From NCBI GenBank assembly GCA_947095535.1, contig OX352774.1:213392965-213456964 (forward strand): a DNA stretch of 64,000 nt, in the 5' to 3' direction. A program made the translations under genes and the position numbers. A model generated the notes under the pieces. That model was not told the origin of the DNA. It made no database searches and saw only the letters and a program-made list of their open reading frames with translations. The DNA is from Poecilobothrus nobilitatus. Taxonomy: Eukaryota > Arthropoda > Insecta > Diptera > Dolichopodidae. Positions 1-12,903 of this stretch are shown here, piece after piece. Positions within the stretch are counted from its first letter, which is position 1. Every line of letters starts with the position of its first letter.

Positions 1-3000
1 AAAATAAATTCAATCTGACAGGAAACATAATTTATAATATGCTTTCCTGAAATAAATCGACCTCATTAATTTAATCTCAAAAAAGTAAAAACATTAAACA
101 TACAAACATATAAACCTATCTATACACTTCATCATCCATGTATCTAATGAATATACAAGAAAAATAAAAATAAAAAAAATTAAACAAAAATGTAATCATA
201 TCTACCTATATACTTTAGATGCCACATATATCATTAACAATGTTTAAACGGCGGCATTACAAACTCATAAAATAACAGAAAAAAACAAAAAAAAACACAA
301 AAAAAGTTTTAGAAAGAGACAAAAAATAACAGTCATTTTCGTGATAACCTTTTTTTAAAGTATAGCATCATCATCATCATCATAACTATAATCATTACAA
401 TCTCCGACTTCAAAATATATTATAATGTTTAGATATCCTCTTAAGCATGTTTTTTTTTTCTTTTTTTTTTTTGTAACCCATCACTGTCCCACCCTAACTT
501 CTAACATTGCATCCCATACTGCGTTAATTTATTTATAATTTCAGCCCTCTTAAGTCCATATACATATAACCATGTGATATCGTAAATTGATAAAAAAAAA
601 AAAGATATTACATTAACTATATCGTATAGAAAGAGATAGAATATAAAATTATGAATTAAAATATTACAGTATACTCTAAAGTATATGTAACTATCAATTC
701 ACCGCATTACTTAAAAATTATGATTTTATTATTATATTGCTCTAAAAAAAATTAATATAAAATGTAGTTTCGAGGTATGGAAAAATATCTATATGTTAGC
801 AATAGAATATCTAAGTAGAGAAGATATACAGAATAGGTATTTCATTTTCTGACCATTGATCACCATTCAATTCATATCAATTTCAATTATTTTTTTTTTT
901 GTCTCTTTCTGTATTTTTATTTTTTATTTTTCCTGTCTTCTTTCGACTTAATTCAAAGATTAATGAAGAAATTAAAAAATTACAGAAAAGAAAACAAATG
1001 ATACCAAACGATATTTCTTTGATCTTTCTCAATCTGTTCTCCTTGCTCTTTTTCTCTCACTCTCAGTTTTCTGATTTTCCTCAGTCATAAGCTCTCTGAT
1101 GCTTTGCGGCAAATTTACTTTGATGTAAATGGGAAAACAAAACAAAAAAATCTAAAATGAAATCATTTAAAAGAAAAAACCCACTGTGCGAACCTACTGT
1201 AGTTTTATAAAAAGAAAAAATCGTTCAAAATTACTTCGATTTGTTATTGTTATTTTTTGGTATTCCATGTTTTCGTGCGCTCCTCTGTCTTTACATCAAC
1301 AATAAGGTAGAAATTGTATCGTGATTTCAGATTTAGGTTTTTTTTTTTTTTTTATTAAATTTAGTTAATATTTATCAGTGCTGTAATTTTTTATTTGTTT
1401 ATAAAGTCTTAAAGTTTTAAATAAGAAATAGTGAACTAAAAAATCAGTCAACACCTTAAAAACTCTTTTTTTTTCTTTCTTTTTTTAAATCATAATTTCT
1501 TATTTAAAGGAGGTGAAATTGAAAATATATATCAAGTAATTAAGAGTTGATCTGAATGAAGGAAAGAAGACAAGAAAATGATAATTGATGACATTAAATG
1601 ATGGAGAAAAGAAATTTTTTTTTTCAGGTTTAAAGCTGAGATATGAAAAATTAGTAATGATTTAGTACTTTGTATTAAGAAATTTTTGAAACATGAGATA
1701 TTAAATCAGTTAATCATTATAGTTATTTATAATCTTTTATAAAAAGTATTTTATGTTCTCTTAGTAATATTTTATGTCCTCCTTATTTTTTACAGAAAAA
1801 AGACGTGCTTTAAATATTAATTCAATTTAATTTTATTCTATACTTAGCGACGAATTTTCGAGGAACATATGGTAAACACCGAACAGGAGCAAAAATACAC
1901 ATTACACATTTTATCAAATAAAACGGTAAAATGTAGCGAAGCAAGGCTACGCAATATAATAGCAATTTGAAAAGAGCCTTTGAGAAGGTAATGTTTTAAA
2001 TAATTTAAAAAAATAATTGAGGTACCCTTCTTTTCTAAAAACAATAATAACAACTCTGTTTCGGTTCTACTAAATTTATATATAAAGGAGCCAAGGAGCC
2101 AAAATAAGGAGAGGCCAGAGAGAATATTTATGAAGAGCCATTTCCATAATTTTACAGTATCGGAATACGGAATTCTTTCAGATAAAATATAAAATATCCT
2201 TTATAAAAATGCAGGTTCTCGATGGCCAGATGTCAATTAATGAACATTCATGAAATTCACCTAAATTGATGATTGAAATCGTTAATTTATAGTTTTTTAT
2301 TAATTTTTCGACACAACATTCCTAATCTCGAAAAATTGCATGAGGTATTTTGTCATGGTCTTTTTAATATCTTTGACCTCAAATTTTTAATTTTTCTTTT
2401 TACAACACTTTAGCTAATATATATACAAGTTATATATAGAAAAATAAATAACTCGTAAAATTAAAACAGCTATGTCACATTATTCGAACAATAATATTAT
2501 ATTATATAAAATATACAAGTAATAGCATTAAAGCTTTCAAATGCGACAAATTCTACACTTTAAAACCCACATTTGTAAAAAAATAAAAATAAAAAACATT
2601 ATTTAATTCTTAATTAAAATTCTTATTCTTATATTTTATTTCTTTAATAGCATTTTTACCTCCATGCTGACGTAATTTAACATATTTTTACAGTAATTGG
2701 AAAAATGTACTTTAAATTTTCACTTATTTGTCGGTTCGTCGTTGGTCCCTTTTTTAGTAATAACTATTTGATAGTTTACAAAAATTCTACATCTTTATAG
2801 AGATAAACAAATGAAAATGTAATTAATTTTGTTGTAAAACCCCTTTGTATTTCTTCATACACCTTTAAAGATACTCTACGCAACTTGTATAAGATACGAA
2901 AAGCTTTGAGTAAAAAATTCGTAAAATATTTTTTGATCAGAATACGTCAAATAACTTGTATAACTCAAACGCCTAAAGCCAGAAACATATTTTATTTGAG

Positions 3001-4740
3001 AAGAGAAGAAAAGAGATGAGCAGAAATAGAGTGTTCTGCTAATAAACAAAAGAGTGCTCATATTAGAGAAGAGTAAAATTTTAAAAATTAACGAAAATTA
3101 TATAAGGAGAAAATGTGTACTTAGATCATGTTAGCAAGAACTCAACCACTGACTCAAATATTACAAATTTACTAATTTTACACAGCTGAATTTTTGACAC
3201 AATCATGTCGATCTTATATAAAATTTACATGCAAAAAATTAAATCCCTTTTAGAAATCTTTTTTTCTACATTCATACTGAATTCTTTTTTGTTTTGCCCT
3301 CTTTATTCAAATTCTTTTTAGTATTTTAATTTCAAATGATGGTATTTCGCTCACAAAAAGTATTTTCAACATAAAAATACTGAAAGTACTCGGTATTCAA
3401 GTAAAATAAAAATTAAATATAATATTAAATTGGATTTTAAACTTCAAAAAGTATAATATAGATAATAAATTTTATATTTTAATGATAATTAGACTTAAAC
3501 GTACATGATAATGTCAAAAAATTACAATTATTTCACTAAATAAATGCATTTAATGGCTGCTACTAAAAATTTTTAATTTAATGAATTTAGATAAAACACT
3601 TTGACTTCAAAGTTTGTAATTTAAAACAAAAATATGAAAAAAAAATTAAATACATTTGATACACATGAAAGAACAAATAAAAAGAAAAAGATAAATTTAA
3701 GGATATTATTTTGATGTCGTATTTTGATTTTGTTTTTGTCATAATGAAAACAGTGATTGCAAGACTGGAAAAAAATTTAGAATAAATATTCTATAAGTAT
3801 ATACTTAGATCATTAAATATTTAGTAAAATACCAGTTTGATAGCTATAGAAATTTCTTTAACAAAAACTGAGATGATTAGGATATCTAATACTATTTAGT
3901 TTCTCATTTTAGATAAATGCATTATTTCAAAATATTTTCTTAAGCTCTCTTCACACTATATGTATTGTAATATGAATTAAGGAATGTTTCACAATACAAA
4001 AAAAAAAGTCATATAATGTGAAAGTAAAAAAAGTGTCATTTGGCATCTCTACAGAGAAAAAATATACTTTGGAAAAAGCGATAACAATAAAATACAAATG
4101 GCAATAAAAAATAATGAGCATAAAATAGAATCGCTATTCAATCCACTTTTGACTGATCAGCTGTACATTTGAAAAGATCACATGATAAATACACAAAGTT
4201 TAAAGCGGTCGTTAGCTGATTTTTTCTCTAAATTTTATAAAATGTACCCTTATTATTTCGAATTATTATTTAGATGTAACTTAACTATGATATGACAGTG
4301 AACGAAAATAAAAATAACCTTAATACGTACATTTACATGCACCCAGCATCTCGTGTATAAAGTAAAAAAAATGGAATCTAGCAAATTATTTGTAATTTCG
4401 ATTAAATCCGTTTAGAAAACAATTTTTAATATCTTTATTTTAGCCAAATTCCCTGTTTATTAAAAAAAAAAAAAATGGATGCATATGCGAATATTGTGAC
4501 CATCTCAATTAGCATTTCTTAACTTTTTCAAGTTCACTCTAAAGCTTCATAAGTTTTCAAATTTACAATCTCTGCCATCAAATTTTTTTTTACATTTAAA
4601 AACAAAATGGTAGAATTACGTTAAGAAGAGTTAAGTTGACCTTGATTTCAAATTTCTAATTACAATTCAAACCAATTTGCGATCATTTTTAAACAGTTTT
4701 TAATGTTTATAAATTTTTTTTTTAACTTTATTACTTAAAA
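1..4740. other. Gene-free A+T-rich stretch
   Basis: I see no gene here. The stretch holds homopolymer A and T runs, a CAT trinucleotide run at 366-383, and a short direct duplication of AAGGAGCC near 2085-2100. The short open frames at 899-1090, 1844-2053 and 2876-3061 are of low complexity or match nothing I know. No transposon ends were recognised. Confidence 0.6.
366..383. repeat. CAT trinucleotide microsatellite
   Basis: Six consecutive CAT units in otherwise A+T-rich DNA. It is not in a recognisable reading frame. Confidence 0.9.
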
Positions 4741-4800
4741 TGTCATTTAAATTTTACGTTCTTCTTTTTGCTTTTTTTTTAATGCAAAATTTATTTACAG

Positions 4801-4879
4801 ACAGATTCTGATGCTGTTGAATTAAAAAACGAAAAAAAAAAAGTGGTAACCATAAAAAAAAATATTTCATTAATAACAG
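4801..4879 (+). CDS. Candidate internal exon, SLC7-like amino-acid transporter N-terminus
   Basis: A 79-bp segment lies between a pyrimidine-rich acceptor (many T/C, then TTATTTACAG at 4791-4800) and a strong donor (ACAG followed by GTATGT at 4880). Reading from 4801 it is open for 26 codons plus one base, so it would end in phase 1. The peptide is acidic at first, then lysine-rich, and ends in KKNISLITG. In SLC7 light-chain transporters (LAT and y+LAT types, plasma-membrane amino-acid exchangers) a lysine-rich stretch followed by I-S/T-L-x-x-G comes directly before the first membrane helix, so this fits the cytoplasmic N-terminus. That family match is from memory. A 26-codon open frame is not rare by chance here. 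No following exon encoding the first helix (usual motif GSGIF) was found in the window, so the next intron would be very long or the call is wrong. Confidence 0.4.
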
Positions 4880-4889
4880 GTATGTTAAA

Positions 4890-5590
4890 AGTAAGCCATA
4901 CAACAAATTTATTTGTTTATTTGCACACTATTAAAGCAGTAATATGGGATCTGGAATAAAGTTGAATGATGCACATAAAAATCAAAATTAAACGTAAAAC
5001 AGTTTTTATAACAGCTAATCTTTTAATATGGATATATGACACATAAAAAAGATCATTATAATAAATTTTTTTAAATTATAAGTTATTTTTGTCTTGAGAT
5101 ATAACTTATAAAGATTTTTTTTTATTTTTAATAAGTTATATTTAATTTAAAAAAATAAAATAAAAAGTACTTAAATTATACGGAGTGAGTACGACATACA
5201 GTTACTATATATAAGTTTACGAATAAATGGTATCAAAATGGTACCTCATTTATACTGTTAGTGTTCTATAAATAGAACTGTACAGAACTCTGTTCAGAAA
5301 AAAATTAACTCTGTACAGAAAACTCTTTTTAACTCTGTACAGAAAAAATTTTTGTCTATTATAGCTACTTTTTAAAAAATTATAGTTTTAACTAAAATGT
5401 AGTAGTCTTTATTCTGTATTTCAGGAAAATACCAAATCCTTAAAACGTTCCAGAAAAAAATGCATTAATTATTTTACAAATTACATAGTGTATAGATGTG
5501 TAAATTAACTTATCGAAGCAGATAATATGTGAAAAAAACTTTATAAGGAAAAATAGTCTGTTTAAGAACTTATTATTATATTAATTTATC
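4890..5590. other. Gene-free stretch with a short tandem repeat
   Basis: There is no gene. The only structure seen is the AACTCTGTACAGAAAA-type repeat at 5285-5350, listed separately. A good acceptor-like site, TTCTGTATTTCAG, ends near 5425, but the frame behind it closes after about 14 codons and no donor follows. Confidence 0.5.
5285..5350 (+). repeat. Short tandem repeat, unit about 25 bp
   Basis: Three adjacent copies of a unit with the core AACTCTGTACAGAAAA (the first reads GAACTCTGTTCAGAAAA), separated by T/A-rich spacers. GTACAG and CTGTAC make each core partly self-complementary. No function is visible. Confidence 0.7.
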
Positions 5591-5597
5591 TCCAAAT

Positions 5598-5892
5598 GGG
5601 TCGAATGCATAAAATTTAACTTAAACTTAAATCTCTCTTTATTAAAGAAAAATTACGAGTCCAATGGTTGAATGCATAAAATTGAACTTAAACTTAAATC
5701 TTACTTTTTCAAGTAAAACCGCATTTTTGCTTAAATTTTTCAAACGAAATTATAAATCAGAACGAGTTTTTGTTTTAAAAAAATATGATTAGAGTTCAAG
5801 CTCAGTTTTATGCATTTTACCCCTAGTATAGTTTTTGTTTGAAAAAAAAAAATAGTTTTGAGTTCAAACTCAGTTTTATGCATTGGACTCAG
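5598..5892. repeat. Fold-back repeat with duplicated, interleaved arms
   Basis: Four copies of one unit of about 40 bp occur. Two point forward (5598-5636 and 5657-5700, core GAATGCATAAAATT then GAACTTAAACTTAAA). Two are inverted (5788-5824 and 5852-5892, core GAGTTCAA then CTCAGTTTTATGCATT). Outer left resembles inner right at its tip (GGGT...AATGCATAAAA). Inner left resembles outer right (GAGTCCAATG). This suggests two overlapping hairpin MITEs of about 230 bp, or one element with duplicated arms. There is no coding content and I could not fix a target duplication. Confidence 0.75.
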
Positions 5893-5899
5893 TATTTCG

Positions 5900-8030
5900 A
5901 GTGTTGCAAACTTTTGAGAATAAGCTTAAGTTATAGGTATCAGAAAAAATATTTTTTGCTCTTCCTCTCTTTTATACACAAAACAATTTTTAATTTTATA
6001 AAATGTTCTTATTGTTTTTCTTAAAATATACGCCTTTATAAACTTTGAATTTGGATTCCATACTGCATTGTTAACTTTTATTTTTAAGTTAATTTATCAT
6101 TTTTAATTCTTCAATTTAGACTTAAATTTAATTGAGTCTTATTACCTGAATAAAAAGAAGAACTAAAGTACATGATTGTTATAACAAAAAATCCATTATA
6201 AGCTTTGTAAAATTTATTATTTTAGAACAGAAGCTATTTGTTTTTATTTAAAAGTTTGTAAATGAATTCTAGAATGTCTTTAATGACAATGACAAGACAA
6301 AAAAAAAATATAAAGATCAAAATAAATTCATAGCATCTTTATACTATTAATCCTAGAATGATATGTTGTCCGCAAAACAAAAACACCTTCTCCTGATGCA
6401 CATTTAAAACAACACAAAAAAACAAACAAATTTCTCTTAACTTTTAAACAAAAAAATTGCACATAGACAGCTCTTAAAGGTGTTCTGCAAATAAAAAAAA
6501 ATTCTTATCTTTAACTCTTGACATTAATATTTTAATCCAATTTTATTTTTTATTTTTAATCTTATACTTAAGAACTAATTTCGAAAGATCAGAAGAAGAC
6601 GATGAAAAAGAAAAAAAAAAACACTATACCCGCTGATATTCTCACTTCTAAAATTACTCTACACACATATGAATTTAATTTTTTTTTTTGTTAATTTTTT
6701 AGGACATTAATTTTGTTTCTCAAAAAAAAAAAACAAAAAGCACCAAGCAAAGGAAATACCAAAAAAAAAAAATCCCAAAATGATAAATAATTCAAATTTG
6801 TATAAATTATCTTGTTAAATTTTTCAAAAAAGTTACCAACAAAACAATTCCAATCCAATTCAGCACATATTCAAGACAAGAGAAAAACAAAAAAAAAAAC
6901 TCTTTTTTGAAAATTAATGAGCTCAAGATAACCTTTAGTCATTTCAATTTATGTTTTTCCTTTTTTTTTTATATAAATTCGATATTCCTTCAGTCGTTAT
7001 TTAACTTTTTAACTATTCTTGTAAAAAGCTGTTATGAAAAATAATTTACTGCCATCATCATCAACCAATTCAACACACAACAATATAATAATACATACTG
7101 TATTATACATACATGTATAACAAATCAAACCCTATAATTTAAAGAAAAATGAGAGTCATTTTTAATTTTTAACATTAAAAGAATGAAAAATAAAAAAAAT
7201 TTAACATTTGGTTATTTATTGACCAAGTCAAGTCAATTTGAATTTATGAAAAACCTGTCGGAACTTAATTCAGTATAGTGTTCGGACCGATTTAATTTCA
7301 TAACAAGAAGAAAAAAAAAAAAACAAAAGTAAACTAAATTTATAGAGAGTTACTTTTTAGATGACTTCAAAAATGACCATGATGATAAAAAATGAATTCA
7401 TTAACCAATTTATATCTTTAGACCTCTTTCATTTTTATCAAAGAAATATGAGACAAGGTAAGAATAAAAGAAAAAAGATAGATATGAATTATTATATTCC
7501 TTTTATATATTGTTTTTGTTAAAAAGGCAAAAAATTAATAATAATGAAAATTGGGCGCCGCCAACGATTTTACAAGACAACATTTACACACACACACACA
7601 CATGCATTGAATATACCAACAAAATACGATTAATAATCAGAACAAGGCTTTTTTAAATTAGGAGTTTATAACTCATATATGACTTTATTTTTTAATACTT
7701 ATATGTGGTCAAAACATATATACCTATTATAGTATGAAATTATTTTTTTTTATATATATAATTTACAATTGGGATTGCCAGATAAAGAAAATATAAAAGG
7801 ATAATTCATAAATTCATATATAATAAAATAAAATTCTGTTTTAACTTCTTTAATTTTTAACTTTAGTATTGGATAATGTTATGTTAAAGGCCCAGTCTTT
7901 TTTTAACACATATACATATTCAACTTTTTCCTAGTTTAACAAAGATCATTTTTTTCTAATAATTTTAATTGTATTCCTTTTCTTATATAAACTTTTAGGG
8001 AATTATATGATCGGTCTCTTCTGAATAAGA
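5900..8030. other. Gene-free A+T-rich stretch
   Basis: I see no supported gene. An AC dinucleotide run lies at 7586-7602. A frame beginning with ATG at 7361, just after TTTTTAG, stays open to an AG/GTAAGA donor-like site at 7457. It is only 32 codons long, matches no family I recognise, and is probably chance. Confidence 0.5.
7586..7602. repeat. AC dinucleotide microsatellite
   Basis: About eight AC units followed by ATGCAT. A simple sequence repeat with no visible function. Confidence 0.85.
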
Positions 8031-8035
8031 AGTTA

Positions 8036-8566
8036 CTCTGAAGTGAGTTTCGTTTTTACTCTACTGGAGTTAGAGTTACTCTATATGACAGATAAAGTCG
8101 TTTCGAAAAGACCGAAGTAGAGTTAAATTTACTACATGACGTCACAATTAGCGTTTCGAAATGTACATTTGAATTAGCAGAGTTAACTTTTTTAATCCTA
8201 TTCGGGAGCAGAGTTAACGAGTGTTACAAATGTCAAAGTCTTATGAAGTTTCATTATTGTTTTTTTATTTCAGATTTTAATATTATAAACCTACATATTG
8301 AAATAATTGTAAAGAAAATCGTTCAATTCAGTTGATACTACTTCTTAGAAACTTCTTCTTACTTCAGTTGATAATACTTTTGAGGAGTATATTATTTGTT
8401 TGAAATACATAAATAATCCCATCTAATTTTGACAGTTCAAATTCATAATTAACTCTAGTCCTTTCAAAATGACAGAGTAAATTTCAATTCTGCATGTGAG
8501 TGTGGGAGTTAAACCTACAAACGCATAAACTTTACTCAGAGTTGTAAGAAACGAAACCTACTCCTG
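8036..8566. mobile_element. MITE-like element with imperfect terminal inverted repeats
   Basis: The left arm (8036-8075, containing GAGTTTCGTTTTTACTC) and the right arm (8529-8566, reverse complement AGGAGTAGGTTTCGTTTC) are imperfect inverted repeats. Further GAGTTAAC/GTTAACTC-like motifs lie inside. TTA flanks both sides (8033-8035 and 8567-8569), as expected for PIF/Harbinger-type insertions, though a trinucleotide match is weak evidence. The element is about 531 bp with no transposase frame, so it would be non-autonomous. The superfamily is an inference. Confidence 0.6.
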
Positions 8567-8569
8567 TTA

Positions 8570-11085
8570 AAATATTATTTTTATTTAGTTATTTTTAGTT
8601 TTAAAAAAAAAAACATTTTTTTTTGGGTTCTTAATCTTTTAGTTTCTTATCTTCTTATCGTTTTTTTGCTTATTTTTTTTGAAGAATTTTTGCTTATTTT
8701 TGATTAAAGTGCTGCTTCATTAAAGTTTTAAATTTTTGTTAAAGATAAGCTGCAGTTTTTCCTAACTGAAAGACACAGTGCTTAGAATACGAATTTAATC
8801 AGAATCCCAACATATTTCCACCTTCTTTGATTCAATATTTCCCTATTATTATTTATTACCTTCTTGCTTGTTTCAACTTTAGTAGACTTCGGCTTAATCG
8901 TAAGCAAATAAAACAAAAAATTCCTCTTCGTTAAACAAGGTAAATTGTTTCATGTTTATGCTTTTTTTCATGTGAGAGTTCATCACTTTCAACTATAAAT
9001 CAACTATAAATGACTATAATTTAGAAAATTCTTGAATACACTTCCTCAGATTATTGTTATTCTTCTTATCTTCGAGAGACTATTTACATATTTGAAGCTT
9101 AGCTTAACTAATAAAAAAACTATCTTTTAAATTCCTTAAAACTGAATGACAAACTTAGTAAATTAGGGGTCTCCTTAGGAAAAAAACAAAAAAAAAACAA
9201 AATTTTAAGCGTTTAGTAATTTTAGAAATTGCTGAACTTTTAGAAAAGAAATTTAGAAAAGCATATGTAAAAGAACTAACTTTAAAAAATCAGTGATAAC
9301 TAATCTCTAAACCATAACTAATCTTTATTTGTAAATTGTTTCTTACGCGAATTTAATTGTAATCGTTTTAATGAACATCTGGCAACACTATACAATCTCT
9401 ATAACACCCATAAAATTTAATTTTAATTTCTTTTTTTGTCATTTTTTTAGGAAGCTGAAAAAAAAGCAGTTGCATTAAAGAGCTTTAATTTATCATCGAG
9501 CTGAGCTTAATCACTTTGTTATTTTTTTTTTAATGTATTCTTTTGGATTTGGGACTAAAGCTAAACTTACGGTTTTTTGCTTTTTTTTTTTTGTCTGGAT
9601 TTAAAATTTTAAATAAAAATAAATATATTTATTGTATTATTTTTTTTTATCAATTTTATTTATTACTTATGTTAAAGATTGGAAAAATGAGGGGAAAAAA
9701 AAATGAAACTGAAAATATTTTATAAATGTAATCCAATTGTCGGTAAAAAATCAAAAGAATCATTTTTAAATTTAACTTTTTCGCTTTTTTTTTTTAATTT
9801 TTAATTTTTTTTTTTTTGTTGTTGTTTTTTGATAAATTTAAAAAGTGCTGTAAAAATGTCAGTAATTAAATGTTGAAAAATGTATTTTTTAAGTTGATAA
9901 CAGATAAAAGAATTGGAAAATAAAAAAAATAAAAATTATAATTAATAATATTTTTATTTAGTGGAATTTACGGTGTGGAATGAGGGGGAAAAATGAATTT
10001 TGAACGCATTATGATTTTAAAAAAAAAACAACAAAAAAAAAAAAATAGTTCATTAAAAGTTATAAATCACATAATGATCAATAAGAGATTTGTGGTAACG
10101 ATTTTGTTTTTATACTTTTAATATTGCCGCTAGCCGCTAATTTCAATGATTTTATTATACTTTAATAATCCGAAAGAAAAGAAAAATTATTTTATTGTGA
10201 AAAAAATTAATAGAATTGATTCAGTTAAATATAATAATTAATTTTTTAACTTAATTTATTAAAAATTATTATGTAAACTTTTATATTTGAGCAGATTAGT
10301 ATACAGGAGCGCTAAATGATAACAAACATTAAGTATTAAATGATAAAAAAAATATTCTTCTTTTTGAAGTATTTGCAGAATATTTAAAAGTTTCACATGT
10401 CTTAACAAATACAATTCTAAAAAGTAGGAAAAGTCAAAGTTGACTAAATTAAAAACAAATTGTGGGATTAACTAAACTATCAGTTTATTTTTCTAACACC
10501 CTATAACGTGTCAAATTTGATTTTATATTAACAAAACTCCTATTATTTATATACTTACTGACAGATATTATCTAGGGTAGCGTATAAATATGAAGGCAAC
10601 GACAGAATTTTTAAACTGACGGTTTTCGGTAAAATTTACTAACAAATCAAAATTAATTAATACTAAAATTTAAAATCAATTTAATTGAAGAAAATGAATA
10701 GTTATTTTGAAAATTACGGATGTCATCAACTAAAAAATTACTCAATATTAAAAAAATCGCCCAAAGGAATTCTGAGTTTTTAAATTAAGAATTTCAATAA
10801 ATGTTTTAATTATTTTTAAATGTTATAAATTACTACTACCTTTAGTTTTAGAAACTGTTGGTTGGACCAATTTATTTCTCAACCAAAAACTTTCAAAATA
10901 CTTTATTTATATTTTTATGCATATTACTTATAAAAAATTCTAAGAATTTCTATAATGATTTTATACTCAGTGCAAGAATGACTTAAAATTATGGAATTTT
11001 ATTATGTTTAAAGACTGTACATCAATTTTTAAATGTAAAGAAAATACTGTGCGCATTTTAATGTTTCATTTTAATATTTTAAAGG
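8570..11085. other. Gene-free A+T-rich stretch
   Basis: I see nothing but long poly-T and poly-A runs (for example around 9580, 9790 and 10020) and unique A+T-rich DNA. The frame at 9543-9725 is poly-T-driven and not credible as a gene. Confidence 0.55.
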
Positions 11086-11090
11086 GATAT

Positions 11091-11470
11091 GTAAATAAGC
11101 AGAACTATCGAATTTGAAATACAGAGAAGCGAAGACTATTGCATTATCCTCAATTACATCGTGTTAGATATACTGATTTGGTGTGGAATTATGGCTAATA
11201 GAGTTATCGGTCCATATTTTTAGAGGATGATAATCACACACCGTTTCAGAAGCATAATACCGAACCATGACAGAAATTTTTTTCCGTCCAACAGTAATGA
11301 ATAACACTGACATATAATTTCAATATGTTGGTTGCAGCCACAGCGCACACCGTGAAAGTGACAATAAAAAATATTCAAGAACTTTTCGCCGAAAATTTTG
11401 CTCGGCCTCCTCATTCCCCAGACTTGATGCACTTGCTTTCTTTTTGTAGGTAATTCGAGTCATCAATCCG
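11091..11470 (+). pseudogene. Old mariner-type transposase fragment
   Basis: The + strand encodes broken pieces in the right order of a Tc1/mariner DDE transposase. VNKQNYRI appears at 11091-11114, normally found just after the first catalytic Asp. WCGIMANRVIGPYFLED follows near 11180-11230 (family form WCG...IGPYF). ATAHT then appears near 11336, normally after QQDG, which is lost here. PPHSPDL appears near 11408, the segment before the third Asp, which is also lost. There are stops after RI and within the middle, plus at least one frameshift between the first two pieces. No inverted termini were found, so the insertion looks older than the mariner at 31.8 kb. The family call rests on ordered motifs, not on alignment. 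Confidence 0.65.
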
Positions 11471-11479
11471 AATAATGAT

Positions 11480-12780
11480 TCCACAAATCGAAGTTTAATC
11501 AAATATGAATAACAATTGATTTAGTGGATGCTCATATAGGTCTTTGATTACGGTTGCAATGTTACGGTTTCAACTACTTTTCATTTACAACTTCCCTTCA
11601 TGACTATTTATGTTAAGTCTCACATAGATTGTTTACTTATTTTAATCGTGTCTACCATGTAAATTTAGGAATTAGTTCATTATCAGAAACGAAACCATTA
11701 TAACTAAAAACTGATTTATTATTTCGATTTTTTACACATTTATCTTAAAGTAAAATCGTCAACAAATCAATGTGTATGTTTTTTGTTTTGTCTAATTTAG
11801 TATATTCCTCTTTTTAAATTATTAAATTTAAATTTTATTTTTCCTCTTTTTAAAATTTTAAAACTTTAAAAATTTAAAACTGGTCCAAACAATTACCTAA
11901 TGCTAATCAATCAAATTTTTGTGCAAAACTAATTATAAAATTAACTCAAAAAAAAAAAACAAATTTAAAATAAAATGTAAATGAACCACTGTCATTGAAC
12001 CCCTTAATTAAATTAAATTAAATTTTATATATAGTCTTTAATATGCAACTACTGAAAATAATTATAATAATTTTTTTTTTTTATATACATATACATAAAT
12101 TATTCGCTAAATAAACCCCATCAACAATAAATCATAAATTTTTGTTATTCATCCTAAAAATTGAACCCTTAATTTATAATTAAAATTGATTAAATAATAA
12201 TGATAATAAAAATAAAATATAAAAACAAAACAAAGCATTTAACTTTTGTTTTTTTTTTAAATTTTTTTGCATGAAAATTAAATAAATTTAAAAAATAGCC
12301 TTTTTTTAAAAAAAAAAAATCGAAAAAAAAAAGTTAAAATTAAAATAAAAACTAATCAATCATTATTTTGACTTTAAACTCAATTTATACTTATTATTTA
12401 TATGAATTTTTAGAACAAAAAAAAAAGGATTTACAGCATAAAATAATAAAGGAAAAGAATCTATTATAAATTGTTATATTAATTTTAACACTTTAACGAC
12501 TGCAATCAATTTTTTTTTTATTATTACTCAAATGATTTTTTTTTTTTAACACGATAACAAATGGATTTTTTTTTTCTGTAGAATTGAATTGAATCATGAA
12601 TCTTAACGCAAAGTTAAAATTCTTATTGTCAAAAGTCAAGACATTTATCATCCTGATCTTACTTTTATTACAGATTATCAAATTTACTTAAAGAATTGAA
12701 TTAATTTTAAAGAATTTTTATGAAGAAATAATAAAAAAGAGTAGTGCTCAGAAAAAGCAAACAAGGTAGAATGTAAACCA
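11480..12780. other. Gene-free A+T-rich stretch
   Basis: There is no gene. It contains short AAATT tandem runs near 12005 and many homopolymer runs between 12240 and 12560. The minus-strand frame at 12493-12681 is lysine- and asparagine-rich low-complexity sequence. Confidence 0.55.
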
Positions 12781-12903
12781 ACGGTTTTTAAAAGCGCACA
12801 TTTCCAAAACTCAATATAAACTGTTTAGAAGTGTGACTTACACAAAAATTTGAAAATTTCATGTAATACGAAAAAACTTGAAAATAGGACATTTTTGAGA
12901 TTT

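Noticed and set aside
7361..7457. Possible first coding exon (ATG after TTTTTAG, donor GTAAGA)
   Set aside because: Only 32 codons, rich in Met, Phe and Asn, with no homology recognised. The phase is incompatible with the 4801-4879 exon as its direct successor.
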